Shown here piece by piece: positions 52,377 through 63,597 of a stretch of 64,000 nt of DNA. How positions within the stretch are numbered: the stretch's first letter is position 1; each line of letters starts with the position of its first letter. The DNA comes from Vibrionaceae bacterium (lineage in GTDB: Bacteria > Pseudomonadota > Gammaproteobacteria > Enterobacterales > Vibrionaceae), in assembly GCA_018222805.1 (NCBI GenBank), contig JAAEZQ010000006.1, forward strand, positions 62,001 to 126,000, in the 5' to 3' direction. The position numbers were made by a program, and so were the translations under genes. Under the pieces are notes generated by a model that was not told the DNA's origin, ran no database searches, and saw nothing but the letters and a program-made list of their open reading frames with translations.

Positions 52377-53183
52377 TTATCTCTTACGGGTAATCAGGTG
52401 ATTTAAAAACAGTTGAAATAGCTCGCCAAGTGAAGAGACTTTTAGTTGCGAGTAGATGCGTTTGCGATGATTTTTGACGGTGCCTTGCACCAGATCCAGT
52501 CGAGTCGCAATTTCTTTAGTATCAAACCCCTGAACAAGCAGTGTGGTAACTTCCTGCTCACGCTTAGTTAGCAGCGTTTGCCCAAAAGACGCCAATGCAG
52601 ATTCAATTGCCGCGCGCATTTGTCCTGAATAAACATTAGGAGTGAACACCGGCTCGGCGAGGGTGAACTCAGTTTGTTTCCAGTGCTGTTGACACAAAGA
52701 TTGGATGATAGCGAAGTAAGATTTGAGCTTCGCGACTTGTGGTTTGGTGAAGCGCTTGTCTTCTTGCATAAAGCCGAAGTAGAGCATCACCCAACGCGTT
52801 GGCTCTATCTTTATCAGCATGCTAAGTTCGTCCTTCCAACCCGTTTGATGGTAGAACTGCTCGCAATACGCTTGGTAATCGAGGTCTTTACGTACTACGT
52901 CTTTGAGCGTGAAGATGCCTTGTTCTTTGTTGGCATCTAGCTTTTGATAGAAAGGGTCGTTTTGGAATGACGCTGTGAGGTAACGCTGGAATAAAAGTTC
53001 ACGTTCATTTTCAATCGAATCATACAGATAGATAGGGTGTTTACCTTCACGATAGCCAAGGATTACCGCGCAATCAAAACTCAATAAAGAGCTAATCACA
53101 CGCATTAGTTTAGGTGTGAAGTTTGGAGCGTTTAGTGCAGAAATCGCTTCCGCAAGTTGTGTATTGAATGCGTCGTTAGGCAT
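52377..53183 (-). CDS. LuxR-type HTH transcriptional regulator
   Basis: C-terminal LTKREQEVTTLLVQGFDTKEIATRLDLVQGTVKNHRKRIYSQL. Confidence 0.85.
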   Translation of the reverse strand: MPNDAFNTQLAEAISALNAPNFTPKLMRVISSLLSFDCAVILGYREGKHPIYLYDSIENERELLFQRYLTASFQNDPFYQKLDANKEQGIFTLKDVVRKDLDYQAYCEQFYHQTGWKDELSMLIKIEPTRWVMLYFGFMQEDKRFTKPQVAKLKSYFAIIQSLCQQHWKQTEFTLAEPVFTPNVYSGQMRAAIESALASFGQTLLTKREQEVTTLLVQGFDTKEIATRLDLVQGTVKNHRKRIYSQLKVSSLGELFQLFLNHLITRKR

Positions 53184-53300
53184 GTTGATTCAATAGCTCG
53201 ATAAGAATGTTGGTAAGCATAACGCAACAACCTTACATCCCAAAGTAATCAAAAAGGGGAGCAAATCGCTTCCCCAAAAGAGAGTATTGTGACTGCGAGG

Positions 53301-54080
53301 TTATTGTGAGTTGGTTAGCTCCTCGTTGACCCAGTATTTAGAGCCAGACACATTGGCATCGATTAACAGGCCCTTTGAGTTCAGCTGGTACACCGCTACA
53401 CCACTGTTAAAGTGGGTGCTGAGTTCTTCCCCCTCTTCGCCTGCAAGGGCCGTTGCTTCGCTGGACGCTTCCCAACCATCACTGACGAAAGAGTCGAAAT
53501 CTTTTTGGTTTTCAAACAGAACCACTTGTTGATAAAACTTGCCGCCAGCGCCGAGTGCTAAGCCCATTCCAAACATGTTCATGTACGTGCGTTTCTCTGT
53601 CTCTTTATTTACTGCAACGCCAGATCCTGAGTTCGTGTGGAACAGTAAAGACAATTTGCGAGAGTCAAATACCGCGTAGCCATATGCTTGGTCGTAGAGT
53701 GTTTTCGCTTCCGGATTTTCATTGAAGAGTTTGAACATGGTGCTGTCAGCCATCAAATCGACCGCTTGTCGTGCTTCTTCTGGCGTATCGCCTTCCATCA
53801 ACTCATCAATCTTTTTATCTGCGATATCAATCCACTCTTTACTTTTTTCAATACTCGCATCTGTCCATTCACCAGCCGTATTCATCGCTTCTTCTGACCA
53901 GTTCATAAAATCTTGCCAAGCTTGTTTGGAAAACGTTTTAGTACTGTCCCATGCCTCTTGCGCGCCTTCTGCAACCGCATCACCCAGCTCAGACATTTTA
54001 GTGGAGATTTTATCCCAGTCTGCGTGGGCGGGTGAGGCAAGTAGCATTAGCGTTGCTAAGATAACGATCGGTTTTTTCAT
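53301..54080 (-). CDS. YSC84/SYLF-domain lipid-binding protein
   Basis: Signal peptide; AKTLYDQAYGYAVF...GSGVAVNKETEKRTYMNMFGMGLALGAGGKFYQQVVLFEN. Confidence 0.8.
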   Translation of the reverse strand: MKKPIVILATLMLLASPAHADWDKISTKMSELGDAVAEGAQEAWDSTKTFSKQAWQDFMNWSEEAMNTAGEWTDASIEKSKEWIDIADKKIDELMEGDTPEEARQAVDLMADSTMFKLFNENPEAKTLYDQAYGYAVFDSRKLSLLFHTNSGSGVAVNKETEKRTYMNMFGMGLALGAGGKFYQQVVLFENQKDFDSFVSDGWEASSEATALAGEEGEELSTHFNSGVAVYQLNSKGLLIDANVSGSKYWVNEELTNSQ

Positions 54081-54217
54081 CGGCTTCAATCTCTTGCGAA
54101 ATGGATTTCTTTTCATTCTAGGTGAAAATTCGCAGTGGGAAAATTATGGGTGACTCTAGGTTGAGAATATTGTCACGAACTCACGCAATATTGACATGAC
54201 AGCTTGTTAACGAATGC

Positions 54218-54250
54218 AAAAAGCCCCCAAACCGAAGTTTGAGGGCTTTA
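54218..54250 (-). terminator. Rho-independent terminator for ppsA
   Basis: AAAGCCC-CCAAAC-CGAA-GTTTGAGGGCTTT; T-run on the minus strand. Confidence 0.7.
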
Positions 54251-54272
54251 GATTAGGTAACGCTACAGCGAA

Positions 54273-56642
54273 TTATTTGCTAACTTTACCTAGCTGTAAC
54301 CAAGTATCGATAACCGTATCTGGGTTAAGTGATACTGAGCTGATGCCGTGTTCCATCAACCATTCCGCTAAATCTTCATGGTCAGAAGGACCTTGACCAC
54401 AAATACCTACGTATTTACCTGCTTTGGTTGCAGCGTCGATTGCCATTTTCAGCATGATTTTAACTGCTGCGTTACGCTCATCAAACAGGTGAGCGACGTC
54501 GCCAGAGTCACGGTCCAGACCAAGCGTTAGCTGAGTCATATCGTTTGAACCGATAGAGAAGCCATCGAAGTACTTCAAGAACTCATCAGCCAGTAGCGCG
54601 TTTGACGGTAGTTCACACATCATGATGACTTTCAGACCTTGGTCGCCACGACGTAGGTCGAACTTAGCCAATAGGTCAATAACTGACGCTGCTTCGCTTG
54701 GAGTACGAACGAATGGGATCATGATCTCGACGTTCTTTAGGCCCATTTCGTTACGAACACGTTTGATTGCTTGCGTTTCTAGCTCGAAACAGTCTTCAAA
54801 CACTGGTGAGATGTAACGAGATGCACCACGGAAGCCCAGCATTGGGTTCTCTTCATGTGGTTCGTATGATTTACCACCAACCAAGTTGCTGTATTCGTTC
54901 GACTTAAAGTCAGACATACGAACGATGACGCGTTTTGGCCAGAATGCTGAAGCGATAGTCGCGATGCCTTCTGTCAGCTTACTTACGTAGAAATCGATAG
55001 GATCTTTGTAACCACGGATACGCTGTGTGATTTCCGCTTTTAGCTCTTCGCTTTGATCGTCAAAGTTCAGTAGTGCTTTCGGGTGAATACCGATCATCTT
55101 GTTGATGATGAATTCAAGACGCGCAAGACCAACACCTTCGTTTGGAATCTGAGCGAAGTCGAATGCGCGATCTGGGTTACCCACGTTCATCATTACTTTG
55201 GTCGGTAACAATGGCAGTTCATCGACAGAAGAACGTTTCACTTCAAAATCAAGGTCACCTTGGTAAACGTAACCTGTTTCACCTTCTGCACAAGAAACAG
55301 TCACTTCGATACCGTCAGTCAGTTTGCTGGTTGCATCACCACAACCTACGATAGCTGGGATGCCAAGTTCACGAGCGATGATCGCTGCGTGACAAGTACG
55401 GCCGCCACGGTTAGTTACGATAGCCGACGCCTTCTTCATTACTGGTTCCCAATCTGGGTCAGTCATGTCAGTAACCAGTACGTCGCCGTCTTGAACCAGT
55501 GACATTTGGTCTAGTGAATCTACTAAACGTACCTTACCTTTACCGATACGTTGACCGATCGCACGACCTTCAACTAAAACGTCTGCTTTGTTGTTTAGCT
55601 CGTAACGCTCGATAACGTTCTTCTCGCTTTGAGAGCATACGGTCTCTGGACGAGCTTGAACGATGTAAAGCTTACCGTCGATGCCGTCTTTCGCCCACTC
55701 AATGTCCATTGGACGTTTGTAGTGTTTCTCGATGATCATCGCTTGTTTTGCAAGCTCTTTGATTTCTTCGTCGTTTAGAGAGAAAGTGTTGCGCTCTTCA
55801 TCTGACGTATCAATGATGTCTACTTGTTTACCAATCTCTTGGTTGTTTGAGTAGATCATTTTGATTTGTTTAGAACCGAATGTTTTCTTCACGATTGGGT
55901 GAGCACCCGCTTCTAACATTGGCTTGTGAACGTAAAACTCATCTGGGTTAACGGCACCCTGAACCACCATTTCACCCAGACCCCAAGACGAAGTGATGAA
56001 TACCACTTGGTCGAAGCCTGATTCTGTGTCCAGAGTAAACATTACGCCTGAAGAAGCTTTGTCAGAACGCACCATGCGCTGAATACCTGCTGACAGCGAG
56101 ATACCACGGTGGTCAAAACCTTGGTGTACACGGTAAGAGATAGCGCGGTCATTAAATAGAGAAGCGTAAACGTGCTTCGTTGCTTCCATTACTGCGTCAA
56201 TACCCTTTACGTTTAGAAAGGTTTCTTGCTGACCAGCAAAGGATGCATCAGGTAGGTCTTCCGCTGTTGCAGAAGAGCGAACTGCAACTGAAAGTTCAGG
56301 GTTACCTTCAACCAATTCTTGATAGTTTTCACGGATATCTTGTTCAAGATCCGCCGGGAAAGGGGCATCTAAAACCCATTGACGGATGGTTGCGCCTGTC
56401 TTACGCAGAGCTTCCACATCCTCAACATCCAGTTCATCGAGTAGTTGGTGAATACGATCATCCAAACCTTCATGGTCCAGAAATTTATTGAACGCGTATG
56501 AGGTTGTCGCAAAACCATTTGGAACAGAAACGCCAACGTTAGCTAGGTTAGAAACCATTTCACCAAGCGAAGCGTTCTTACCGCCGACTTTGTCGACATC
56601 ATTCATGGATAGGCCATTGAACCAGAGGGTGTTCTTTTGCAT
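54273..56642 (-). CDS. ppsA: Phosphoenolpyruvate synthase
   Basis: From [55 protein letters not shown]; ends with [34 protein letters not shown]. Confidence 0.97.
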   Translation of the reverse strand: MQKNTLWFNGLSMNDVDKVGGKNASLGEMVSNLANVGVSVPNGFATTSYAFNKFLDHEGLDDRIHQLLDELDVEDVEALRKTGATIRQWVLDAPFPADLEQDIRENYQELVEGNPELSVAVRSSATAEDLPDASFAGQQETFLNVKGIDAVMEATKHVYASLFNDRAISYRVHQGFDHRGISLSAGIQRMVRSDKASSGVMFTLDTESGFDQVVFITSSWGLGEMVVQGAVNPDEFYVHKPMLEAGAHPIVKKTFGSKQIKMIYSNNQEIGKQVDIIDTSDEERNTFSLNDEEIKELAKQAMIIEKHYKRPMDIEWAKDGIDGKLYIVQARPETVCSQSEKNVIERYELNNKADVLVEGRAIGQRIGKGKVRLVDSLDQMSLVQDGDVLVTDMTDPDWEPVMKKASAIVTNRGGRTCHAAIIARELGIPAIVGCGDATSKLTDGIEVTVSCAEGETGYVYQGDLDFEVKRSSVDELPLLPTKVMMNVGNPDRAFDFAQIPNEGVGLARLEFIINKMIGIHPKALLNFDDQSEELKAEITQRIRGYKDPIDFYVSKLTEGIATIASAFWPKRVIVRMSDFKSNEYSNLVGGKSYEPHEENPMLGFRGASRYISPVFEDCFELETQAIKRVRNEMGLKNVEIMIPFVRTPSEAASVIDLLAKFDLRRGDQGLKVIMMCELPSNALLADEFLKYFDGFSIGSNDMTQLTLGLDRDSGDVAHLFDERNAAVKIMLKMAIDAATKAGKYVGICGQGPSDHEDLAEWLMEHGISSVSLNPDTVIDTWLQLGKVSK

Positions 56643-56982
56643 GTCTTTCTCCAGAAACATTGCAGCTTTTGTAGGGGGACTTAAGTCAATCTAAACAAAT
56701 GCTTACTCGTTATTGTCAGTTAAAATCACTGATGGTGTTGTTATAAATTGTGTAACCAGAGTAATGAGCTACGGTAATCTATGATTCACTATGAGCGACT
56801 TTTTCCGCACAATTTTCGACCATTTATTTGTTCAGGTTGATATCAAAGGCAATCGATTACGTTCTTGCTAAAAAAAACTCAACGAATTTTCAAAGCTGTG
56901 GGGAACCTAACTGAAAGCCAAACTGATTTATTAATATTATGTTGACCATCCTACTCAAAATATTTTGAAATATTAAACAAAA

Positions 56983-57816
56983 ATGCAAACAAATACCCAA
57001 AGTCGTGATGTATTCTATGTTTCTGATGGTACGGCGATAACATGTGAGACATTAGGCCATGTTGTTCTCGGTCAATTTTCTTTCATTCCTAATGAAAAAA
57101 CCTTTCCTTTTGTGGAAACTCAAGACAAAGGTTTGGATGTTGTGAAAGAAATAGAAGCTTCCTATCGTCGAAATGGCGTTAAGCCACTGGTATTTTTCTC
57201 AATAGTTGTGCCACAAATACGGGAAATGCTGCTCGCAGCCCCGGCTTTTAGCTACGATGTGCTTGAAAGTATTGTGCAAAAAGTCCAGGACGATATTCAT
57301 ATGGCACCCGTGCCAAAGTTGCAGCGTTCCCGAAGCGTGGGTAAAGATTCCGATACCTACTTTGATCGCATTGCTGCAATCGAATACACGCTTGCTCATG
57401 ACGATGGCATTACGCTAAAAGGTTTAGAGCAGGCCGACATCATTCTGCTTGGTGTGTCGCGTAGTGGCAAAACCCCGACCAGCTTATATATGGCAATGCA
57501 GTTTGGTTTGCGTGTGGTGAACTACCCGTTTATTGCGGAAGACGTAAAAATGCTGCGTTTATTGCCTGAATTTGAGGTTCATCGTCATAAGCTGTTTGGG
57601 TTGACGATAACAGCTGAACGTTTGAATGAAATTCGCGAGAACCGTTTATCGGGTAGTGATTATGCCAGTGAAGAACAATGCAAATTAGAGTTGAATACGG
57701 TTGAAGCGTTGTTCCGAAGAGAAGCAATTCCTTATATCAATACCTCGTCGCTTTCCGTTGAGGAAATTTCGACTCGAATTTTGGAAAAGGCGGGAATGAA
57801 GCGCCGATTGTTCTAA
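56983..57816 (+). CDS. ppsR: PEP synthase regulatory protein (DUF299 kinase/pyrophosphorylase)
   Basis: ORF 277 aa; [43 protein letters not shown]; divergent from ppsA. Confidence 0.95.
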   Translation: MQTNTQSRDVFYVSDGTAITCETLGHVVLGQFSFIPNEKTFPFVETQDKGLDVVKEIEASYRRNGVKPLVFFSIVVPQIREMLLAAPAFSYDVLESIVQKVQDDIHMAPVPKLQRSRSVGKDSDTYFDRIAAIEYTLAHDDGITLKGLEQADIILLGVSRSGKTPTSLYMAMQFGLRVVNYPFIAEDVKMLRLLPEFEVHRHKLFGLTITAERLNEIRENRLSGSDYASEEQCKLELNTVEALFRREAIPYINTSSLSVEEISTRILEKAGMKRRLF

Positions 57817-57850
57817 ACCGAAACGGCTTTCAGTCAGGTTTCAGACTATA

Positions 57851-57892
57851 AAAAAAGCGGCTTCACCCCGGAACAGATAGAAGCCGCTGCCA
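57851..57892 (-). terminator. Rho-independent terminator for the purA paralog
   Basis: AGCGGCTTC ... GAAGCCGCT with A6 on the plus side (T-run on the minus strand). Confidence 0.7.
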
Positions 57893-57933
57893 AAAGATGT
57901 GGGCTACCAACGTTGGTTGGTACCTATCACACC

Positions 57934-59190
57934 CTAACGCATAATCATTTGCTCACGACCAGGACCAACAGACACCATCTTCACTGGTACGCCCATTAGT
58001 TCTTCAATACGCAGTACGTATTTCTGTGCCGCTACTGGTAGCTCTTCAAATTTACGACACCCTGTGATGTCTTCGCTCCAGCTTTCCATTTTCTCGTAGA
58101 TTGGTGCCAGTGCTGTTGTTTGAGGCCAGATTGGGTTTTCGCTGTGATCGCCTTCGTAGCCAACACAGATTTTAAGATCGTTAAGACCAGTCAGGCAGTC
58201 TACTTTAGTCAGCGCGATCTCAGTCGCTGCTTGTAGCTCAACCCCGTTTTTGGTTGCGACTGCGTCAAAGTAACCCATGTCGCGTGGACGGCCTGTTGTC
58301 GCGCCGAACTCACCTGCAAGTTCGCGGAAGGCATCTTGCTCTTCCATTGCAGTAATCAGAGTGCCTGTACCTACTGATGAGCTGAATGCTTTGGCAACCG
58401 CAATCACACGCTCTGGGCGAAGAGCTGGTAGGCCACTACCGATACCTGCATACATAGAGACAACATTTGAAGACGTTGTCCATGGGTATTCACCGTAAAC
58501 TAGGTCACGGCCAGCACCAAGCTGCGCTTCGAATAGCAGTGTCTTGTCTTCTGCTTGCAGCTCTTTAAGTGGAAGCGTTACGTTACAGATCGCATCACGC
58601 CAAGGTGCAGATACTTCTAGTAACCAGTTCGCTAACTCTTCTGCCGTCTGTTCAAACTCAAATGTAGGGTAAAGCGCACGTAGTTGAGGTAGTTTCCAAT
58701 CCATCATAAATTGAAGACGTTCAACTAATACTTCAGGTTGCTTTAACCAACCAACAAGAATGCCTTTTTTCATCACACGGTCACCGTACGCAGGTGCAAT
58801 ACCTTGACGAGTAGAACCATATGCTTTGTCGCCTAAACGCTGTTCTTCTAGCGTATCTTCAAGTGCATGTAGAGGTAGACACAGTGTTGCGCGATCAGAA
58901 ATGCGCATATTCACTTTTACGCCCGCTTCTTCAACTTCCGCAATCTCCTGAGACAGCAACGCAGGGCTGATAACCATACCCGGACCTAAAACTGCCAAAC
59001 AGTCTGGGTTGAATACGCCACTTGGAAGCTGGTGTAGCTTAAACGTGCCTAGGTCGTTAACGACGGTGTGACCCGCGTTGTTACCACCTTGGAAACGAAT
59101 ACTCGCAGAAGCTTGCTCTGCCAAAAAGTCAACGATGCGGCCTTTGCCTTCATCACCCCAGTTTGCACCCACAACAACGATAGACGACAT
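57934..59190 (-). CDS. purA: Adenylosuccinate synthetase (divergent paralog)
   Basis: From MSSIVVVGANWGDEGKGRIVDFLAEQASASIRFQGGNNAGHTVV; ATTGRPRDMGYFDAVATKNGVELQAATEIALTKVDCL. Confidence 0.94.
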   Translation of the reverse strand: MSSIVVVGANWGDEGKGRIVDFLAEQASASIRFQGGNNAGHTVVNDLGTFKLHQLPSGVFNPDCLAVLGPGMVISPALLSQEIAEVEEAGVKVNMRISDRATLCLPLHALEDTLEEQRLGDKAYGSTRQGIAPAYGDRVMKKGILVGWLKQPEVLVERLQFMMDWKLPQLRALYPTFEFEQTAEELANWLLEVSAPWRDAICNVTLPLKELQAEDKTLLFEAQLGAGRDLVYGEYPWTTSSNVVSMYAGIGSGLPALRPERVIAVAKAFSSSVGTGTLITAMEEQDAFRELAGEFGATTGRPRDMGYFDAVATKNGVELQAATEIALTKVDCLTGLNDLKICVGYEGDHSENPIWPQTTALAPIYEKMESWSEDITGCRKFEELPVAAQKYVLRIEELMGVPVKMVSVGPGREQMIMR

Positions 59191-59295
59191 AATTTGTACT
59201 CCAATAACAGACCGAAAAATCTTATGTTGTTCGCCATAATAAGAGAAATTAATTATACTCATCGTCTTGATAAGAATTTCATATCGGAGTGAGCA

Positions 59296-60162
59296 ATGTT
59301 GGATTTGAATTGGTTGAGGACGTTTGTCACGTTGGCTAAAGTTAAGCATTTCGGTAAAACGGCAACAGAGCTGCATATGACTCAGCCAAATGTAAGCCTG
59401 CATATCAAGCAACTTGAGCAAGCAACACGCACCAAATTAATTGAACGAAATCCTGTACAACTTACTCAGGCTGGAAAGCGGTTGCTGAATACCGCGCAAC
59501 ACATGCTGAACGAGCTACAGATCTGTCAGTCGGATCTTAATGCGATTAATGATCTTACGCAGGGAACGCTTTCGATTGCTGCCAGCGATATTGTCTCGCG
59601 CTTGTTACTTATCAAGCCATTTCAAAAATTCAAAAACGAGTATCCGGGTATCGATTTAGCCCTATTCAACACCACTTCATCTCAAGCGGTTGATTTAGTT
59701 AAACGTGCTCGTGCAGATATCGGTTTTGTTATTGCTCAAAAAGAGAGTCAACCGCTCCACTTTACCCCTCTTACCCAAATTCATTGGTGTGCTTTTGGCG
59801 ACAATATTTTTAAGTGGCAAGAAAACAAAAAGGAAAGCCAGACACTTATTCTGCTTGGGCACGATACACGTACCCGTGAGCTGATCGATGCTTCTTTGCC
59901 GGAACTGAATCTGCCAAAGCACCGAGTGATGGAAGTTGGCAGTGTGGAAGCACAAATAGACTGGGCGGAAGCCGGTTTTGGTACCGCGATTGTGCCGGAT
60001 TTCTCAATCGATCCAAGGCTGAAGTTAACCAGAGAAGTGATACCGTTGCCAAGCTTCCCCAACACAGATTTTGGCTACATTGTGCGCCAAAATCAGGTGT
60101 TATCCAAAGCGGCTAAACAGTTGCTGACTTGGGTTGGAAAGAATGTGTCGGTGGTAAGCTGA
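59296..60162 (+). CDS. LysR-family transcriptional regulator
   Basis: MLDLNWLRTFVTLAKVKHFGKTATELHMTQPNVSLHIKQLEQATRTKLIER. Confidence 0.92.
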   Translation: MLDLNWLRTFVTLAKVKHFGKTATELHMTQPNVSLHIKQLEQATRTKLIERNPVQLTQAGKRLLNTAQHMLNELQICQSDLNAINDLTQGTLSIAASDIVSRLLLIKPFQKFKNEYPGIDLALFNTTSSQAVDLVKRARADIGFVIAQKESQPLHFTPLTQIHWCAFGDNIFKWQENKKESQTLILLGHDTRTRELIDASLPELNLPKHRVMEVGSVEAQIDWAEAGFGTAIVPDFSIDPRLKLTREVIPLPSFPNTDFGYIVRQNQVLSKAAKQLLTWVGKNVSVVS

Positions 60163-60261
60163 TCGAGGATGGAAGGTGTGGGTTAAACATGGCTTTGAAG
60201 GTAATGTTACAAACGCAACAGGTGAACATTACCTATTGCGTTTGTTTAGTGATTTAATCTA

Positions 60262-61632
60262 TCAGTTGTCGCTAACGGTTTCACTGTCTTTCTTATTGAC
60301 CTGAAAACGCAGTATGTGAGTACGCTCGATCAGAACATAAAGGACAACCCCAGTTACTAGCCCCCAGCTTGCACCATAGACGGCAAGAACCACGCCCATC
60401 ATCCCGGCGATGCCACGTTCGGTGTTATTGTTTAGTTGCTCTAGTCCTACCATTAGGCAGATGTAACCCGTTAATAGCAGAGTTAACGACAGCGCTATCG
60501 GCAGCACAGGTTGGAAGAAACTAACCAGTGGAAGTGCGAAAAGAGCAATAAAACCGGTGATCCAGAATGTACCCGCGCCGCTGTAGATAGAGTCCATTGC
60601 TTCGCGTCCATGCTTGTAGCGCTCTGCCATTGTTGCAGCAACTGCTGTCCACAATGGTCCGGCAAGGCCTGGGTATGGTGCGAAGAAAGCGTGCAAGGCG
60701 TTACGAATCGCGGTGACTAAATGAACACGGTCGATATTGTTTTCAATGACTTCATCGGTACGCAGTTCATCCGCTCGTTGCATCAATGATTGACCTACAA
60801 TGATGTCCCCGAAGGCAATAATGTAAGCAATGACTGCGGTTGGAATGGCCATCAGGAATACATCTAAATCCGGGAAACCGATATTAAATGGTAAGTACTG
60901 CCACATTCCGACAAAGTCTGGTTGAGTGATTCCCCATTGGATATCAGGCATTGGGTATTCACCGACCAAAATGCCCACTGAAATGGCAATGAGCATGCCC
61001 GGTACCATACCGTAATTAACGATTTTTTTCGCCAGTGGCACTCTATCAATCAATCCTTTGAAAGAAACTGAGAACATCAAATACAAGCAGACCAAACTAC
61101 CAATGCTCAGAGAGATTGGAGTGGCAGCCAGGCGTCCGCCGCTGGAGATCTCGCCCATTATTGCCGCGATCCCGGCACCGATGATGATCCCTGCTTTGAG
61201 CGAGTTCGGCACCAGTTTAACCATCGCGGAGCCCAAACGAGTCACGCCCAGGACTAAGAAGATGATAAATACCAGTAGCTGAAGAGCGAACAAGGCTTGT
61301 ATCGCTTCTGGTCCTGGCTCGAAGTCGCCAAGAAACAGTAAAACCACCGGAATACCCGGAGTGATCCAGCCAGGCACAAACGGTACACCTAACATCGCTG
61401 GAATCATAAAGCCAATTCCGCATACCACTACGTAGGCCAGAGCGATGTCATAAGGTAGTCCGAGATATTTCTCTAAAAGGGGGATCATCGCTAAGCTCAC
61501 TACAAACATAATTAACGCTTGTAGCATTTCCGCAAATTCCCAGCGGTAGTGAATGAAAGGCAGTCGAATTTTAAAAGGCCCCAGTGGCCAGTATGGTTGT
61601 TCGGTTCCCTGCTGTCGTTTATAAACTTGCAT
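60262..61632 (-). CDS. NCS2/SLC23-like or SulP-like membrane transporter of unknown substrate
   Basis: ORF 456 aa, ~12 TM; VPNSLKAGIIIGAGIAAIMGEI and central FGDIIVGQSLMQRADELR. Confidence 0.7.
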   Translation of the reverse strand: MQVYKRQQGTEQPYWPLGPFKIRLPFIHYRWEFAEMLQALIMFVVSLAMIPLLEKYLGLPYDIALAYVVVCGIGFMIPAMLGVPFVPGWITPGIPVVLLFLGDFEPGPEAIQALFALQLLVFIIFLVLGVTRLGSAMVKLVPNSLKAGIIIGAGIAAIMGEISSGGRLAATPISLSIGSLVCLYLMFSVSFKGLIDRVPLAKKIVNYGMVPGMLIAISVGILVGEYPMPDIQWGITQPDFVGMWQYLPFNIGFPDLDVFLMAIPTAVIAYIIAFGDIIVGQSLMQRADELRTDEVIENNIDRVHLVTAIRNALHAFFAPYPGLAGPLWTAVAATMAERYKHGREAMDSIYSGAGTFWITGFIALFALPLVSFFQPVLPIALSLTLLLTGYICLMVGLEQLNNNTERGIAGMMGVVLAVYGASWGLVTGVVLYVLIERTHILRFQVNKKDSETVSDN

Positions 61633-61742
61633 GGTGTCTTCCTTGTTGACGTTATCGGGGGAGTATTACTTTGCTGTGTTGCAGTAAAAGATGGGGAAGC
61701 AATGCCTCCCGCTTTTCTCATTTATCTAGAGTTATTATTTAG

Positions 61743-63362
61743 TTAGATTTCTTTTGCCCAGTCGCGAAGAATGTACTTCTGCACTTTCCCCGTGGACGTT
61801 TTTGGTAAGTTGGTGAAGACAATGGTCTTTGGAATTTTAAAGCCAGCTAAGTGCTCACGGCAGTAGTCGAGAATTTCACTTTCACTCGTGAATTTATTTT
61901 GCTTGAGAGTGATAAAAGCACATGGCGACTCGCCCCAGCGTTCATCTGGTTTGGCGACGACGGAAACCTCGAGAATATCGGGATGTTTGTAGAGAACGTC
62001 TTCCAGTTCGATGGTGGAAATGTTTTCTCCGCCTGAGATGATAATGTCTTTAAGGCGGTCCTTGATCTCTATATAGCCGTTAGGGTGGCATACTCCTAAG
62101 TCTCCGGTATGGAACCAACCACCCTCAAAGGCTTCTGCTGTAGCGACTGGGTTTTTCAGATAGCCTTTCATTACGGTGTTACCTCGCATGAAAACTTCAC
62201 CGATCGTTTTGCCGTCTTTGGCGACTGGTTTGAGCGTTTGCGTATCTGCCACCATGACACCTTCAAGGGTAGGGTAGCGGACGCCCTGACGCGATTTTAG
62301 CGTCGCGCGCTCTTCAAGACTGAATTCATCCCAGCTTTCGTGCCATGCACAGACAGTGACAGGCCCATAGACTTCGGTTAAACCATAAACATGGGTAATA
62401 TTGATGCCCATTTTTTCCACATCGCCAATGACTTTTGCTGGTGGCGCTGCGCCAGCAACCATCGCGTTAACCGGGTGATCGATTGCTGCTTTGGCTTCAT
62501 CGGGCATGTTAACCAGAGCATTAAGAACAATGGGTGCCCCACATAAGTGGCTAACTTTATGCTCACGGATCAGAGTCAGCACTTTTTGCGGGTCAACTCG
62601 GCGAAGGAACACATGTACTCCAGCCAAAGCGGTAATGGTCCACGGGTAACACCATCCGTTACAGTGGAACATCGGCAGGGTCCAGAGGTATACAGGGTGA
62701 TGCCCCATTGACCAAGTCATTTGGTTGCCGAGTGAGTTCAGGTAAGCGCCACGATGATGGTAGACGACTCCCTTCGGGTTACCGGTCGTGCCTGACGTGT
62801 AGTTGAGGGAAATCGCTTGCCATTCGTCTTCTGGCCATTGCCATTCATAATTTGGATCGCCTTCAGCCAGAAAAGCTTCATAATCGAGTTCACTAGTGGC
62901 TTCTTCTCCGCCGTACTCTGGATCGTTGACGTCGATAATAAGTGGCGGATTATCGATCAAAGCCAACGCCTCAGTAATCACAGCATGAAATTCGCGATCG
63001 CAGATAAGTACTTTAGCTTCGCTATGTTTCAGCATGAAAGCGATGGTTTCGGCATCAAGTCTGACGTTCAGAGTGTTGAGAACTGCCCCGATCATAGGCA
63101 CACCGAAATGGGCTTCTAGCATCGCTGGTATATTCGGCAGCATCACTGAAACGGTATCACCTTTGCCGATACCACGACCGGATAAAGCCGAAGCGAGTTG
63201 ACGGCAGCGTTGATACGTTTCTGACCAGTTACGGCGAATATTTCCATGAATGACAGCAGGGTAGTCAGGGTAGACGTTTGCAGTTCGCTCCAAAAAGCTC
63301 AGTGGAGTGAGGGCAATGTGATTCACTGCGCAGTGAGTAAGATCGTTATCATAGATTGACAT
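61743..63362 (-). CDS. Acyl-CoA synthetase (AMP-binding; DmdB-like)
   Basis: ORF 539 aa; AMP-binding SLNYTSGTTGNPKGVVYHHRGAYLNSLGN; GWFHTGDLGV; DIIISGGENISTIELE; KTSTGKVQKYILRD. Confidence 0.9.
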   Translation of the reverse strand: MSIYDNDLTHCAVNHIALTPLSFLERTANVYPDYPAVIHGNIRRNWSETYQRCRQLASALSGRGIGKGDTVSVMLPNIPAMLEAHFGVPMIGAVLNTLNVRLDAETIAFMLKHSEAKVLICDREFHAVITEALALIDNPPLIIDVNDPEYGGEEATSELDYEAFLAEGDPNYEWQWPEDEWQAISLNYTSGTTGNPKGVVYHHRGAYLNSLGNQMTWSMGHHPVYLWTLPMFHCNGWCYPWTITALAGVHVFLRRVDPQKVLTLIREHKVSHLCGAPIVLNALVNMPDEAKAAIDHPVNAMVAGAAPPAKVIGDVEKMGINITHVYGLTEVYGPVTVCAWHESWDEFSLEERATLKSRQGVRYPTLEGVMVADTQTLKPVAKDGKTIGEVFMRGNTVMKGYLKNPVATAEAFEGGWFHTGDLGVCHPNGYIEIKDRLKDIIISGGENISTIELEDVLYKHPDILEVSVVAKPDERWGESPCAFITLKQNKFTSESEILDYCREHLAGFKIPKTIVFTNLPKTSTGKVQKYILRDWAKEI

Positions 63363-63597
63363 TAAAGATCCTTTTTTTAGCTGTTGGTGATTCCGTTGTT
63401 AGATACTTTCCGTTAACAACTCAGTTCTTTAAATTTAATGTTTTATTAACATGTGGTAATTTATAACATACCTATACAAGTTATAGTAATAGCCTATAGT
63501 CTTATAGTATTTACCCTATAGATCATTATGCTAGGTACTAAATAGCGTAAGGTTTGATGGGTGAATGTTTTGATAACCGCATCTTTGGAAGACGGCA

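Noticed and set aside
57934-59421. 495-aa extended form of PurA in the ORF track
   Set aside because: The N-terminal 77 residues do not look like PurA; MSSIVVVGANWGDEGKG at 59190 is the natural start.
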